Positions 17,229-25,551 of a DNA stretch of 64,000 nucleotides are shown here, in pieces. The position numbers were made by a program, and so were the translations under genes. The DNA comes from Crenobacter oryzisoli. Its GTDB lineage: Bacteria > Pseudomonadota > Gammaproteobacteria > Burkholderiales > Chromobacteriaceae. The stretch covers positions 1-64,000 of the forward strand of contig NZ_JAUEDK010000016.1 in assembly GCF_030385785.1 (NCBI RefSeq), read 5' to 3'. Numbering within the stretch: position 1 is the stretch's first letter; each line of letters opens with the position of its first letter. The notes under the pieces are model-generated. The model made no database searches. It was given only the letters and a program-made list of their open reading frames with translations, and was not told the DNA's origin.

Positions 17229-18260
17229 ATGAGCCACAAAGTCGCCTTCAGTTTTGCCGATGGCAAGACGCTGTTTTTCGATGTCCGCGCCAACGAGCTG
17301 CTGCTCGACGCGGCGCTGCGCAACGGGGTGAAGATCCCGCTCGACTGCCGCGAGGGTGTGTGCGGCACCTGTCAGGGCCGCTGCGAGTCGGGCAGCTACA
17401 GCCAGGATTATGTCGACGAGGAAACCCTGTCGGCCGACGACCTGGCTCAGCGCAAGATTCTGTCCTGTCAGACGCGCGTGCAGTCGGATGCCTCGTTCTA
17501 TTTCGACTTCGATTCGAGCCTGTGCCACGCTGGCGGTACAACCCTGGTGTCGGCCAAGGTCACCGACGTGCAGCAGGTGTCCGAGACCACCGCCATCCTG
17601 CATCTGGACGCCAGTTCGAGTGCGAAGCGTCTGGATTTCCTGCCTGGACAGTATGCGCGGCTTCAGGTGCCGGACACCCAGACGTGGCGGTCGTACTCGT
17701 TCGCCAATCGACCGAACGACGGCAACCAGCTGCAGTTCCTGATCCGCTTGCTGCCGGATGGCGCGATGAGCAACTACATCCGCGAACGTTGCGAACCTGG
17801 TCACACGATCGAATTCGAAGCGCCGCTTGGCGCGTTCTACCTGCGTCAGGTCGAGCGTCCGTTGATAATGGTCGCAGGCGGTACTGGGCTGTCGGCTTTC
17901 CTCGGCATGCTCGACGAGTTGGCAGAGCGGGGCGGCTGCGGTCAGCCGGTGCAGTTGTACTACGGCGTGACCAATGTGCGCGATTTGTGCGAACTGGAGC
18001 GCCTGGCGGGCTATGCCGAACGGATCGCGGATTTCCGCTACGAGATCGTCGTGATGAACCCAGTGCCGGAGTGGGATGGTAAGACAGGCCTCATTCCCGA
18101 GCACTTCGATCGCAGCCTGCTGGAGGCCCAACCCTTCGACATGTACCTGTGCGGACCGCCGCCGATGGTCGAGGCCATCAAGCAATGGTTGGCTGAACAG
18201 CGCATCGAAGGCTTTCGCCTGTATTACGAAAAGTTCAGCGACAGCAATACGAGCCGCTGA
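17229..18260 (+). CDS. antC: anthranilate 1,2-dioxygenase reductase
   Basis: Passes electrons from NADH to the AntAB oxygenase. 343 residues: N-terminal plant-type [2Fe-2S] ferredoxin domain with C40, C45, C48 and C80 (CREGVCGTC...C), FAD domain with WRSYSFAN (the RxYS motif), and NAD domain with AGGTGLSAFLGML and a C-terminal CGPPPMVEA. AGGAGG-like site (GGGAGGCT) before ATG 17229, 13 bp after antB. Confidence 0.95.
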   Translation: MSHKVAFSFADGKTLFFDVRANELLLDAALRNGVKIPLDCREGVCGTCQGRCESGSYSQDYVDEETLSADDLAQRKILSCQTRVQSDASFYFDFDSSLCHAGGTTLVSAKVTDVQQVSETTAILHLDASSSAKRLDFLPGQYARLQVPDTQTWRSYSFANRPNDGNQLQFLIRLLPDGAMSNYIRERCEPGHTIEFEAPLGAFYLRQVERPLIMVAGGTGLSAFLGMLDELAERGGCGQPVQLYYGVTNVRDLCELERLAGYAERIADFRYEIVVMNPVPEWDGKTGLIPEHFDRSLLEAQPFDMYLCGPPPMVEAIKQWLAEQRIEGFRLYYEKFSDSNTSR

Positions 18261-18303
18261 TCCCAGCCATTTCACAGCCCTGTCACGGGCGCGATGGTGT
18301 CGC

Positions 18304-18337
18304 CGACTGGCTTGCCTAGCAAGGCCAGTCGGGTTTT
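18304..18337 (+). terminator. terminator between antC and the AraC-type regulator
   Basis: Imperfect hairpin GACTGGCTTGC / GCAAGGCCAGTC with one bulge, followed by GGGTTTTC on the plus strand, about 45 bp after antC. It would separate the catabolic genes from the regulator gene. Confidence 0.6.
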
Positions 18338-18354
18338 CTATGCTGCCACGGGGG

Positions 18355-19377
18355 ATGAAGATCGCCATGAGTGGACCGATGCAAACACAAGCGGGCAACG
18401 ATCATCGAGGCATCAGCGCGCAACGCCACGACCTGGACGGTGCGCGCGACTGGATGGCCGCCATCTGCGGCCCGCACGGGCTGGAGGTGCAGTCGCCACA
18501 GCAGCTGCAATTTCAGCATTCGGGCAATGTGCTGCGCTCCATGGCGACTACGGTCGGCTACGTCGAATACGGCACCGATGTCACCATCGTGGTGCGCGAC
18601 GAGGCGCCGCTCAACTGCTACAGCGTCAGCCTGCCGCTGGTCGGCCAGCAGGAGTTGACCGTCCAGGGGCAGCGGCTGTTGTCTGATCAGGACAAGGGGT
18701 TGATCCTGTCACCGCTTGACTCACAGGCGCTGACCATCGCCGGCGATTGTCGCAAGATCATCGTCGCCATTCCGCGACCGGCGCTGCGCCAGGTGCTGGA
18801 GGGCCTGCTGCAGCGGCCGTTGGATGTGCCATTGGTGTTTCAGCCTGACATGGATGCTGCCACTGGCGATCAGGCGGGCTGGTGGCGCATGGTCAAGTTC
18901 CTGCTCGGCGAGCTGGAGCGCACCGGCCATTTGTTCGGCAGCCCGTTCATGGCGAGCGATCTCGAGCATCTCCTGCTCAAGGGGCTGCTGCTCTCCCAGC
19001 CGCACAATTACTCGGCCGAGCTCGCCAATATCCTTAGCCCCGCCTATCCGCATTACCTGCTGCGTGCCCGACAATACATTCACGACAATGCCCGCGAGGA
19101 CCTCTGTCTCGAAGACATCGAACGAGAGGCCGGGGTTACGCGCTTCAAGCTGTTCGAAGCATTCAAGCGTTACTTCGGGTTGTCGCCGATGGCCTATCTG
19201 AAGAAATACCGGCTCGAAGCGGTAAGGCGCGAGCTGTTGGCCGACCAATCGGAGCGCAATATTTCCACTATCGCAATGAGCTGGGGGTTCACCCACCTGG
19301 GGCGCTTCTCGTCGGACTACAAAAAACTGTTCGACGAGATGCCATCACAGACCCTGAGCCGCGTCGCCCGGCGTTAG
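18355..19377 (+). CDS. antR: AraC/XylS-family activator, probable AntR
   Basis: 340 residues from ATG 18355; a second ATG at 18367 is also possible and neither has a strong ribosome-binding site. The C-terminal 100 residues hold the double helix-turn-helix of the AraC family (DLCLEDIEREAGVTRFKLFE and ISTIAMSWGFTHLGRFSSDY, then KKLFDEMPSQTL). The N-terminal cupin-like domain resembles the AraC_binding_2 type of BenR/AntR regulators. Position beside antABC supports anthranilate-dependent activation. The stop codon merges with the start of repeat copy C. Confidence 0.85.
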   Translation: MKIAMSGPMQTQAGNDHRGISAQRHDLDGARDWMAAICGPHGLEVQSPQQLQFQHSGNVLRSMATTVGYVEYGTDVTIVVRDEAPLNCYSVSLPLVGQQELTVQGQRLLSDQDKGLILSPLDSQALTIAGDCRKIIVAIPRPALRQVLEGLLQRPLDVPLVFQPDMDAATGDQAGWWRMVKFLLGELERTGHLFGSPFMASDLEHLLLKGLLLSQPHNYSAELANILSPAYPHYLLRARQYIHDNAREDLCLEDIEREAGVTRFKLFEAFKRYFGLSPMAYLKKYRLEAVRRELLADQSERNISTIAMSWGFTHLGRFSSDYKKLFDEMPSQTLSRVARR

Positions 19378-19490
19378 AGCCGCTAACAAAACCCCTTGGC
19401 GTTGTTGTGCTGCCTTGCCGTACTACTTGTACTGCCTGCGGCAGCACGCCTAGCCAAGGCCGCTTCACTGAGTTTTGTTAGCGACTCTTA
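19375..19490 (-). repeat. palindromic intergenic repeat, copy C
   Basis: About 116 bp, the best preserved copy, in the opposite orientation to copy A. Inverted ends TAGAGCCGCTAACAAAACC and AGTTTTGTTAGCGACTCTTA enclose an inner dyad around GCCGTACTACTTGTACTGCC. It begins exactly at the TAG of antR, so the regulator's stop is part of the element. It follows antR and could act as its transcription end, since a long stem would form. Confidence 0.8.
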
Positions 19491-19588
19491 GTGCTCTGAG
19501 CCTGTCCAAACGGTTGATGCCTCCATCCGGGCGGTCACCGGCGATTTCGCGTTGCCGGTGTGGCCGGGATTGAGGTGGCGTTGCACAC

Positions 19589-20542
19589 CTACACCAACAG
19601 TGTCAGCGTGTCGAACAGCTGCTGATCCTCCTTCTTCGCCGAGCGTGCATGGCGGCGAATCACCTGCAGCAGACAATCGATAAAACACTGTGCCGCGCTA
19701 CTGAGCGTGCTGTTGCGACGCGAGACGATGCTCAACTGGCGCGGCGTGAAGGCTTCGGCCAAGGTCACGGTCTGCAGGCGGCTGAGAAAGGCCGGCGCCA
19801 TGCTCAGAATGGCCGGGGCCCATGTGCACATCTCGGCCCGCTCGATCAGGATCTCCAGCATCGCCAGTGAATGTGCCCGTACGATACGCCGCTCCTCGAT
19901 ACGGGCACCATGTCGCCAGAACAGCTCGTGCATCAGGGCATCGTGGCCATCCGGCGCATAGTTCAAGGCCCAGTTCTGGTCGAGCAGGTCATGGATAGAA
20001 CGACAGTCCTGGCGTGCATGGCCGCGCCGCATCATCACCGCAGTCTGGTAGTCGAACAGTGCTTCGCTGGTGAACTCCGCCGAGGTTGGCGAGGGCTGTA
20101 ACTGCCCGATGGCAAAGTCCATGCTGCCATCTCGGAGCAGGGGTTGCGCCACGGCCATCAGGCTTTCGAACAACTCCAGCTGCACTTCAGGCATACGCTG
20201 GCGAAACAGCAGCACCACCTCGGGCAGGAAGGTCAGCATGATCCACGGCGTCACGCCGACGCTGAGGCGGCCTGCGCTTTGCCCCTTCAAACGAGCCAAT
20301 TCACCTTGTGCCTGTTCGAGCTGGTTGAGCACCAGCCGTGCGTGCAGTAGCAGTGCCTTGCCGTACTCGGTGAAGCTCAGCCCGCTGGGCGCACGGATCA
20401 ATAGGGGTACTTGCTGCTCAAGTTCCAGTTCGCGTAGCGCCCGGGTCACCGCTGCCTGCGAAATCCCGAGCATGCGGGCTGCGCCTCGTATGCTGCCCGA
20501 CTCGGCGCTCGCCACCAGTGCCTGCAATTGGTGCAATTTCAT
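19589..20542 (-). CDS. LysR-family transcriptional regulator
   Basis: 317 residues from ATG 20542 (MKLHQLQALVASAESGSIRG); a TTG six codons upstream is less likely. N-terminal winged helix-turn-helix (AARMLGISQAAVTRALRELE) and a two-lobed periplasmic-binding-like effector domain, with GRLSVGVTPW at its start. It is divergent from the M20 amidohydrolase gene with 148 bp between, the usual position for a regulator of the divergent gene. Effector unknown. Confidence 0.88.
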   Translation of the reverse strand: MKLHQLQALVASAESGSIRGAARMLGISQAAVTRALRELELEQQVPLLIRAPSGLSFTEYGKALLLHARLVLNQLEQAQGELARLKGQSAGRLSVGVTPWIMLTFLPEVVLLFRQRMPEVQLELFESLMAVAQPLLRDGSMDFAIGQLQPSPTSAEFTSEALFDYQTAVMMRRGHARQDCRSIHDLLDQNWALNYAPDGHDALMHELFWRHGARIEERRIVRAHSLAMLEILIERAEMCTWAPAILSMAPAFLSRLQTVTLAEAFTPRQLSIVSRRNSTLSSAAQCFIDCLLQVIRRHARSAKKEDQQLFDTLTLLV

Positions 20543-20690
20543 CGTTAACCCACCCGACAACTAATGGTTGTCATCATAACGAAACAGCGTCTTCCTGGCC
20601 CATAGCCTGCTCACTAAGATCAACCGAAATACCCGCTGCCGGCCCACACAGGAAGCGGTAATCATCGACTGATTTTCGTAAGGATTTCCC

Positions 20691-21884
20691 ATGAACGCCG
20701 ATTTTGTCTTGCCCGGCATCTCGCTTATCGAAGAAGAGATGATCGCACTACGCCGACGCATCCATGCCCATCCCGAACTCGGTTACCAGGAAACGGTTAC
20801 CAGCGAGCTGGTGTCGGAATGCCTGAACGCCTGGGGCTATCAGGTCACCCGCGGCCTGGGCGGGACCGGCGTCGTCGGGACGCTGAAAAATGGCGACGGC
20901 CCGGCGCTGGGCCTGCGCGCCGACATGGACGCGCTGCCGATTCAGGAAGAAACCGGGCTGCCGCATGCCAGCCATATCGCGGGAGTCATGCACGCCTGTG
21001 GTCACGATGGTCATACCGCAATGTTGCTCGCGGCGGCCCGCCACCTGGCCGATACCCGCCATTTCCACGGCACGCTGCATGTGATTTTCCAGCCTGCCGA
21101 AGAAGGGCTGGGTGGGGCGCGCAAAATGCTCGAAGACGGCTTGCTGGAGCGTTTCCCGTGCGATGCCATCTTCGCCATGCACAACCTGCCGGGCTACCCG
21201 GCCGGCAGTTTCGGCTTTATCAGCGGCCCGTGCATGGCTTCGGCCGACACCGTCACCATCCGCGTGCTGGGCAACGGCGGGCACGGCGCCATGCCACACA
21301 AGGCTGTCGATCCTATCGTGGTCGCGTCGTCGATTGTGGTGGCACTGCAAAGCATCGTGGCGCGCAATGTCGATCCGCAGGAAGTCGCCGTCATTACGGT
21401 CGGCTCCCTGCATGCTGGGTCGGTCGACAACGTGATCCCCTCGACCGCTGAAATGGTCTTGAGCGTGCGCGCGATGACGCCCGCGACACGCGACTTGCTG
21501 GAACAGCGGATCACCGAGCTGGTACACGCCCAGGCAGCGAGCTTCGGCGCCCGCGTCGAAATCGACTATCACCGCCTGTATCCCCCGTTGATCAATCATC
21601 CCGCCGAGACGGAGCTGGCCCGTCAGGTGGCGCTCGACTGGGTCGGCGCAGAGGGCATCAACGACATGCGGCCGATCACGGCCAGCGAGGATTTCGCCTT
21701 CATGCTGGAGCAATGCCCCGGCAGCTATCTGACGATCGGCAATGGCGACGGGGAGGGGGGCTGCATGGTGCACAACCCAGGCTACGATTTCAACGACCGT
21801 TGTCTCGCGGTCGGGGCGAGCTACTGGGTCAAGCTGACCGAGCGATTTTTGGCACAGGAGCGCAGTCACGCGAACGTGCAATAA
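20691..21884 (+). CDS. M20-family amidohydrolase (hippurate hydrolase-like)
   Basis: 397 residues. Metal-binding motifs of the peptidase M20D group are present: ADMDALPIQEETG, MHACGHDGHTAML (C103, H105, H108) and QPAEEGLGGARKM. Such enzymes remove the acyl group from N-acyl amino acids or cleave indole-acetyl amino acids. It starts a plus-strand group with a binding protein 71 bp downstream and is controlled, by position, by the divergent LysR. An N-acyl or conjugated amino acid is the likely substrate; the acyl group cannot be named. Confidence 0.87.
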   Translation: MNADFVLPGISLIEEEMIALRRRIHAHPELGYQETVTSELVSECLNAWGYQVTRGLGGTGVVGTLKNGDGPALGLRADMDALPIQEETGLPHASHIAGVMHACGHDGHTAMLLAAARHLADTRHFHGTLHVIFQPAEEGLGGARKMLEDGLLERFPCDAIFAMHNLPGYPAGSFGFISGPCMASADTVTIRVLGNGGHGAMPHKAVDPIVVASSIVVALQSIVARNVDPQEVAVITVGSLHAGSVDNVIPSTAEMVLSVRAMTPATRDLLEQRITELVHAQAASFGARVEIDYHRLYPPLINHPAETELARQVALDWVGAEGINDMRPITASEDFAFMLEQCPGSYLTIGNGDGEGGCMVHNPGYDFNDRCLAVGASYWVKLTERFLAQERSHANVQ

Positions 21885-21955
21885 GCAGCGAGAACATCAA
21901 CGTCGCCCGTGACGAAATGATCAATCGCCCATCAAAGCAAAGAGGAGAGAACGTG

Positions 21956-22744
21956 ATGCACAAGAAAATGATGAGCCTGGCACTGGCATTGCTGACCGCA
22001 TCGGGCCTGGTCGCCGCCGCAGACTGGTCGGGCAAGGTGATACGCCTTGGTATCGACCCGACCTACCCGCCGTTTGAATACAAGACCCCGGACGGCAAGT
22101 TTGCCGGCTTCGGCGTCGATATTGCCGAGGCGCTCTGCCAGCAGATGCATGCCAGGTGCGTGTGGGTGGAAAATAGCTGGGACGGCATGATCCCCGCGTT
22201 GCAGGCCAAGAAGATCGACGCGATCGCCTCTTCGATGCTGATCACGCCAAAGCGGCTGGAGCAGATCGCATTCAGCAACAAGATTTCCAACTCGCCATCC
22301 CGCCTGGTGACCAAGCGCGGCGTCACTCTGCAGCCCACGGTGGCCTCGCTGAAGGGCAAACGCATCGGCGTGGAACAAGGCTCGACCCAGGAAGCCTACG
22401 CCAAAGCAATGTGGGCGCCGGCCGGTATCGATGTCGTCTCCTACCAAAATCAGGACCTGGTCTACAACGACCTCGTGTCGGGGCGGCTGGATGCCTCGCT
22501 GCAATCCACCATCCAGGCCGATGGCGGCTTTCTGAAGAAACCCATTGGCAAGGGCTTCGCCTTCGTCGGAGCGGCTCTCGATGATCCAAAGTTCTTTGGC
22601 GTCGGCGACGGCATTGGTCTGCGCAAGGAGGATGTTGCCCTGCGCGAAGACATCAACAAAGCAATCGCCACCATCCGTGCCAATGGCACTTACAAGCGGA
22701 TCAACAACAAGTACTTCGACTTCGATATCTACGGCAGCAAGTAA
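21956..22744 (+). CDS. periplasmic amino-acid-binding protein of an ABC transporter
   Basis: 262 residues from ATG 21956 (GAGGAGAG in front). Signal peptide MHKKMMSLALALLTASGLVA, cut near AAA-DWSG. The mature part is a cluster-3 polar amino-acid binding protein: LGIDPTYPPFEYKTPDGK, GFGVDIAEALC, CVWVENSWDGMIPALQAKK, IGVEQGSTQEAYA. This resembles lysine/arginine/ornithine or histidine binding proteins. No permease or ATPase genes are nearby, so it must use components encoded elsewhere. Confidence 0.9.
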   Translation: MHKKMMSLALALLTASGLVAAADWSGKVIRLGIDPTYPPFEYKTPDGKFAGFGVDIAEALCQQMHARCVWVENSWDGMIPALQAKKIDAIASSMLITPKRLEQIAFSNKISNSPSRLVTKRGVTLQPTVASLKGKRIGVEQGSTQEAYAKAMWAPAGIDVVSYQNQDLVYNDLVSGRLDASLQSTIQADGGFLKKPIGKGFAFVGAALDDPKFFGVGDGIGLRKEDVALREDINKAIATIRANGTYKRINNKYFDFDIYGSK

Positions 22745-22832
22745 GCGAATAGAGCAGAGGGTCACCTGCACTGGCGAGCAGCCTGGGCAGAGAGGATCGG
22801 CTATTCAGATTTGCTCAATCAGAGGTTGATTC

Positions 22833-22859
22833 AAAGCCCGGTAAATACCGGGCTTTTTC
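22833..22859 (+). terminator. terminator after the first binding-protein gene
   Basis: 10-bp stem AAAGCCCGGT / ACCGGGCTTT, loop AAAT, followed by TTTTTC on the plus strand. Confidence 0.88.
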
Positions 22860-22948
22860 TTTTTGTCATCCCATTTCGATACCTGTTGGGAAGGGCTCGG
22901 GCCGTTGAAACGTGGATGAGTCGCAGAATTGCCGGAAACGAGTCATTT

Positions 22949-22960
22949 TTGTCTATACAA
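22949..22960. promoter_or_regulatory. candidate GntR/HutC-type operator, site 1
   Basis: TTGTCTATACAA, one base from a perfect dyad and close to the TTGTATATACAA form bound by HutC-like GntR regulators. It lies in the 643-bp gap (22745-23387) between the two binding-protein genes. The same 12 bases recur at 23246. The rest of the gap is AT-rich around 23060-23100 and has no gene I can support. Confidence 0.5.
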
Positions 22961-23245
22961 GACAACGTGGACAAGACGTTCGTTAACCTTCTGTGAGGGT
23001 GCCTAGGCGCGCATCCGTGGGTTGCGATGTGAGATCCGCCCTTTGTAATCATTGCCGAATGTCATTTTATTTATAATAATAAATGCATTTATCATCAAAT
23101 GAAGTTGATTTATGCACTGATTTCAAAGAAATTTCAGCTGCTACGTCTAGGGCGATGTTCGATATCTTTCCAAATGCCATGCGGGACTCCTGACGTTGCA
23201 ACGCAGCAGAAAAACGCATTGCAGTTTTCTGGATCTTGCCGTACT

Positions 23246-23257
23246 TTGTCTATACAA
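23246..23257. promoter_or_regulatory. candidate GntR/HutC-type operator, site 2
   Basis: Exact second copy of TTGTCTATACAA, 131 bp before the start of the second binding protein, a plausible place for control of that gene. See site 1. Confidence 0.5.
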
Positions 23258-23387
23258 CAAAACGGTCATCCATGTCATGGCCACTACGATTGAGATCCAG
23301 CCGCAAGGCAGTGATGGCTCCTGAGGGAGTCCATGCTTTTTGACGGCCTCAAGGTACGTGCCACTCAGTGTATCCAAAGGAGAACTT

Positions 23388-24158
23388 ATGAAGAAGCTTG
23401 CCATTTCGGCCGCGATTGCTCTGGTTTCAACTGGTGTGTTTGCCAAAGACTTCTCTGTCATCCGTTTCGGAACCGACCCGACTTATGCGCCGTTTGAGTC
23501 GAAGGCTCCAGACGGCAAGCTGGTCGGCTTCGACATTGATCTCGGCAATGCGATCTGCGCCAAGCTTCATGCGAAGTGTGTCTGGGTGGAAACGGCCTTT
23601 GATGGCATGATCCCGGCGCTTAAAGCCAAGAAGTTCGATGGTGTGCTGTCCTCGATGAACATCACCGAGAAGCGCGAGAAGGAAATCGCTTTTTCCGACA
23701 AGCTATACAACGCCCCGAGCCGTTTGGTGGTCAAGAAGGGGACCAATCTGCTGCCGACCGTTGCTTCGCTCAAAGGAAAACGCGTTGGTGTTGCGCAGGG
23801 CACGATTCATGAGTACTACGCCCGGGCCCATTGGGAACCGAATGGCGTGACCATTGTGACGTATCCTAACCAGGATCAGGTGTATCTGGACCTGCAGTCC
23901 GGCCGCTTGGACGGCAGCTTGCAGCACGCAATAGAGGCCGACGTGGGTTTCTTGAAAACCGCGCGCGGTCATGACTTTACCTTCTCCGGGCCTGCACTGA
24001 ACGACCCGAAAACCCTGGGTACCGGTTCAGCCGTCGGCCTGCGCAAGGAAGACAACGAATTGCGCGAGGCCATCAACAAGGCGATTGATGGCATCATCAA
24101 GGACGGCACCTACAAAAAGATCGAGCAGAAGTATTTCGCCTTCGATATGTACAACTAA
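23388..24158 (+). CDS. periplasmic amino-acid-binding protein, paralogue of the previous one
   Basis: 256 residues from ATG 23388 (AAAGGAG in front). Signal peptide MKKLAISAAIALVSTGVFAK. Mature protein again shows FGTDPTYAPFESKAPDGK, GFDIDLGNAICAKL, CVWVETAFDGMIPALKAKK and GTIHEYYAR, and is clearly related along its whole length to the binding protein at 21956. Likely ligand is a basic amino acid or histidine. It has its own promoter region and terminator, and no membrane components beside it. Confidence 0.9.
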   Translation: MKKLAISAAIALVSTGVFAKDFSVIRFGTDPTYAPFESKAPDGKLVGFDIDLGNAICAKLHAKCVWVETAFDGMIPALKAKKFDGVLSSMNITEKREKEIAFSDKLYNAPSRLVVKKGTNLLPTVASLKGKRVGVAQGTIHEYYARAHWEPNGVTIVTYPNQDQVYLDLQSGRLDGSLQHAIEADVGFLKTARGHDFTFSGPALNDPKTLGTGSAVGLRKEDNELREAINKAIDGIIKDGTYKKIEQKYFAFDMYN

Positions 24159-24192
24159 TCGCCGACAGTCAAACTGTTGGTGACGTCAATTG

Positions 24193-24222
24193 CTATTGGC
24201 CGATGACATCGTCGGCCAATAG
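24193..24222 (+). terminator. terminator after the second binding-protein gene
   Basis: 11-bp stem CTATTGGCCGA / TCGGCCAATAG followed by TCTTCTTTCTT. The arms contain TTGGCCGA, the core of the repeated word discussed in the findings. The remaining bases of the gap to 24479 show no gene. Confidence 0.75.
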
Positions 24223-24479
24223 TCTTCTTTCTTCTCATCGGCTTTGGCCTGGCCGTTTAGGTCAAGTATCTTCCCCGACGACACCCGTTCAGCGATTGCA
24301 GTCCCTCGCTGTCACCGGGCTGCGCTATTCCAGTGAATCTCCCCGCATGCTATAGACACGCACAGAATCCCTTCATGGGGCGCAGTGCCCGTCTAGCGGA
24401 TTGCTATTGAGCGGGCCTTTTCTCTTCGAGCTGGGACGGCTCTGAACAGGTCCAATGTTGTTTCTACGAAGGAGCATGC

Positions 24480-25391
24480 ATGGAAACAAGATGGCTGGAA
24501 GACTTTCTGGTCTTGGCGGAAACGGGCAGCTTTACCCGCTCCGCGCAAGCCCGCCATCTGACTCAGCCCGCATTTTCACGTCGAATCAAGGCCTTGGAAA
24601 GTTGGGTGGGTACAGAGTTGATCGACCGCACCGCTTACCCAACAACGCTGACCCCGGCGGGGGCCGTGTTTCGTGAGCAGGCAATCGTGATGCTCAACCA
24701 GATTCAAGCGACGCGTGCCTTGTTGCAAGGGATGAAACCGCTTCCGGAAGAGACGCTGGAGTTTGCCGTGCCGCACACGCTGTCGTTCTCGTTCTTTCCG
24801 AAGTGGCTCACTGAGCTGGAGGAATCGTTCGGCCCGCTGGCATGCCGGCTGCAGGCGAGTAATGTGCATGATGCACTGCTGGCCTTGGTGGAGGGCGGCA
24901 CAGAGCTCTTGATGTGCTATCACCACCCTAAGAAGCCGATCGAGCTGGAAGAAAGTCGCTATGAGGGGCTACGGCTGGGTGTCGAACGACTCCGCCCCTA
25001 CAGCCGCTGCAACCGTGAGCGTCAGCCCCGTTTTACCCTGCCGGGCAGCCAGGCGCAGCCCGTGCCTTTTCTCGGTTACGCCGCGAACGCTTACTTCAGA
25101 CTGATGACTGAGCTGATTCTCGACAATGCCCCAGAGCCTTGTCACCTAAAGCTGCGCTACGAAACCGACATGGCAGAAGGCCTGAAAAACATGGTGCTGG
25201 AGGGGCATGGCGTCGCCTTTCTGCCGCAAAGCGCAGTATCGCGCGAGGTACGCAACGGGCAATTGGCGCCAGCAGCGGACGCCCGCTGGGGAGTCGACAT
25301 GGAAATCCGTCTCTATCGCAGCCGCAAGCCAAGCCGCCCGGCAGTCGAGGAGTTTTGGACCTTCCTGAAGAGCCGATACTCGCCGATATGA
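24480..25391 (+). CDS. LysR-family transcriptional regulator
   Basis: 303 residues. Winged helix-turn-helix near the N-terminus (SFTRSAQARHLTQPAFSRRI, about 18-37, and TELIDRTAYPTTLTPAG), then an effector domain ending VEEFWTFLKSRY. The start has AAGGAGC in front. It lies 160 bp before aspA on the same strand, so it may control aspA or the preceding binding protein; neither is proved. HypT/YhaJ-like LysR proteins share the pattern SRRIKALE. Confidence 0.87.
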   Translation: METRWLEDFLVLAETGSFTRSAQARHLTQPAFSRRIKALESWVGTELIDRTAYPTTLTPAGAVFREQAIVMLNQIQATRALLQGMKPLPEETLEFAVPHTLSFSFFPKWLTELEESFGPLACRLQASNVHDALLALVEGGTELLMCYHHPKKPIELEESRYEGLRLGVERLRPYSRCNRERQPRFTLPGSQAQPVPFLGYAANAYFRLMTELILDNAPEPCHLKLRYETDMAEGLKNMVLEGHGVAFLPQSAVSREVRNGQLAPAADARWGVDMEIRLYRSRKPSRPAVEEFWTFLKSRYSPI

Positions 25392-25551
25392 GGCGGGTTA
25401 GGCCGGGCATGTCCAGCCGGCAGGCTGCGCTGGCCCGGCAAGATTATGCAAAAAATGCATGACCCAATTGACATTCAGAATTGGTCAGAGACGTTCCAGC
25501 GCCCCTACAGTGCAGCTCAATCAGGACCCCTTCTGAAAAGGCGAATACGTA

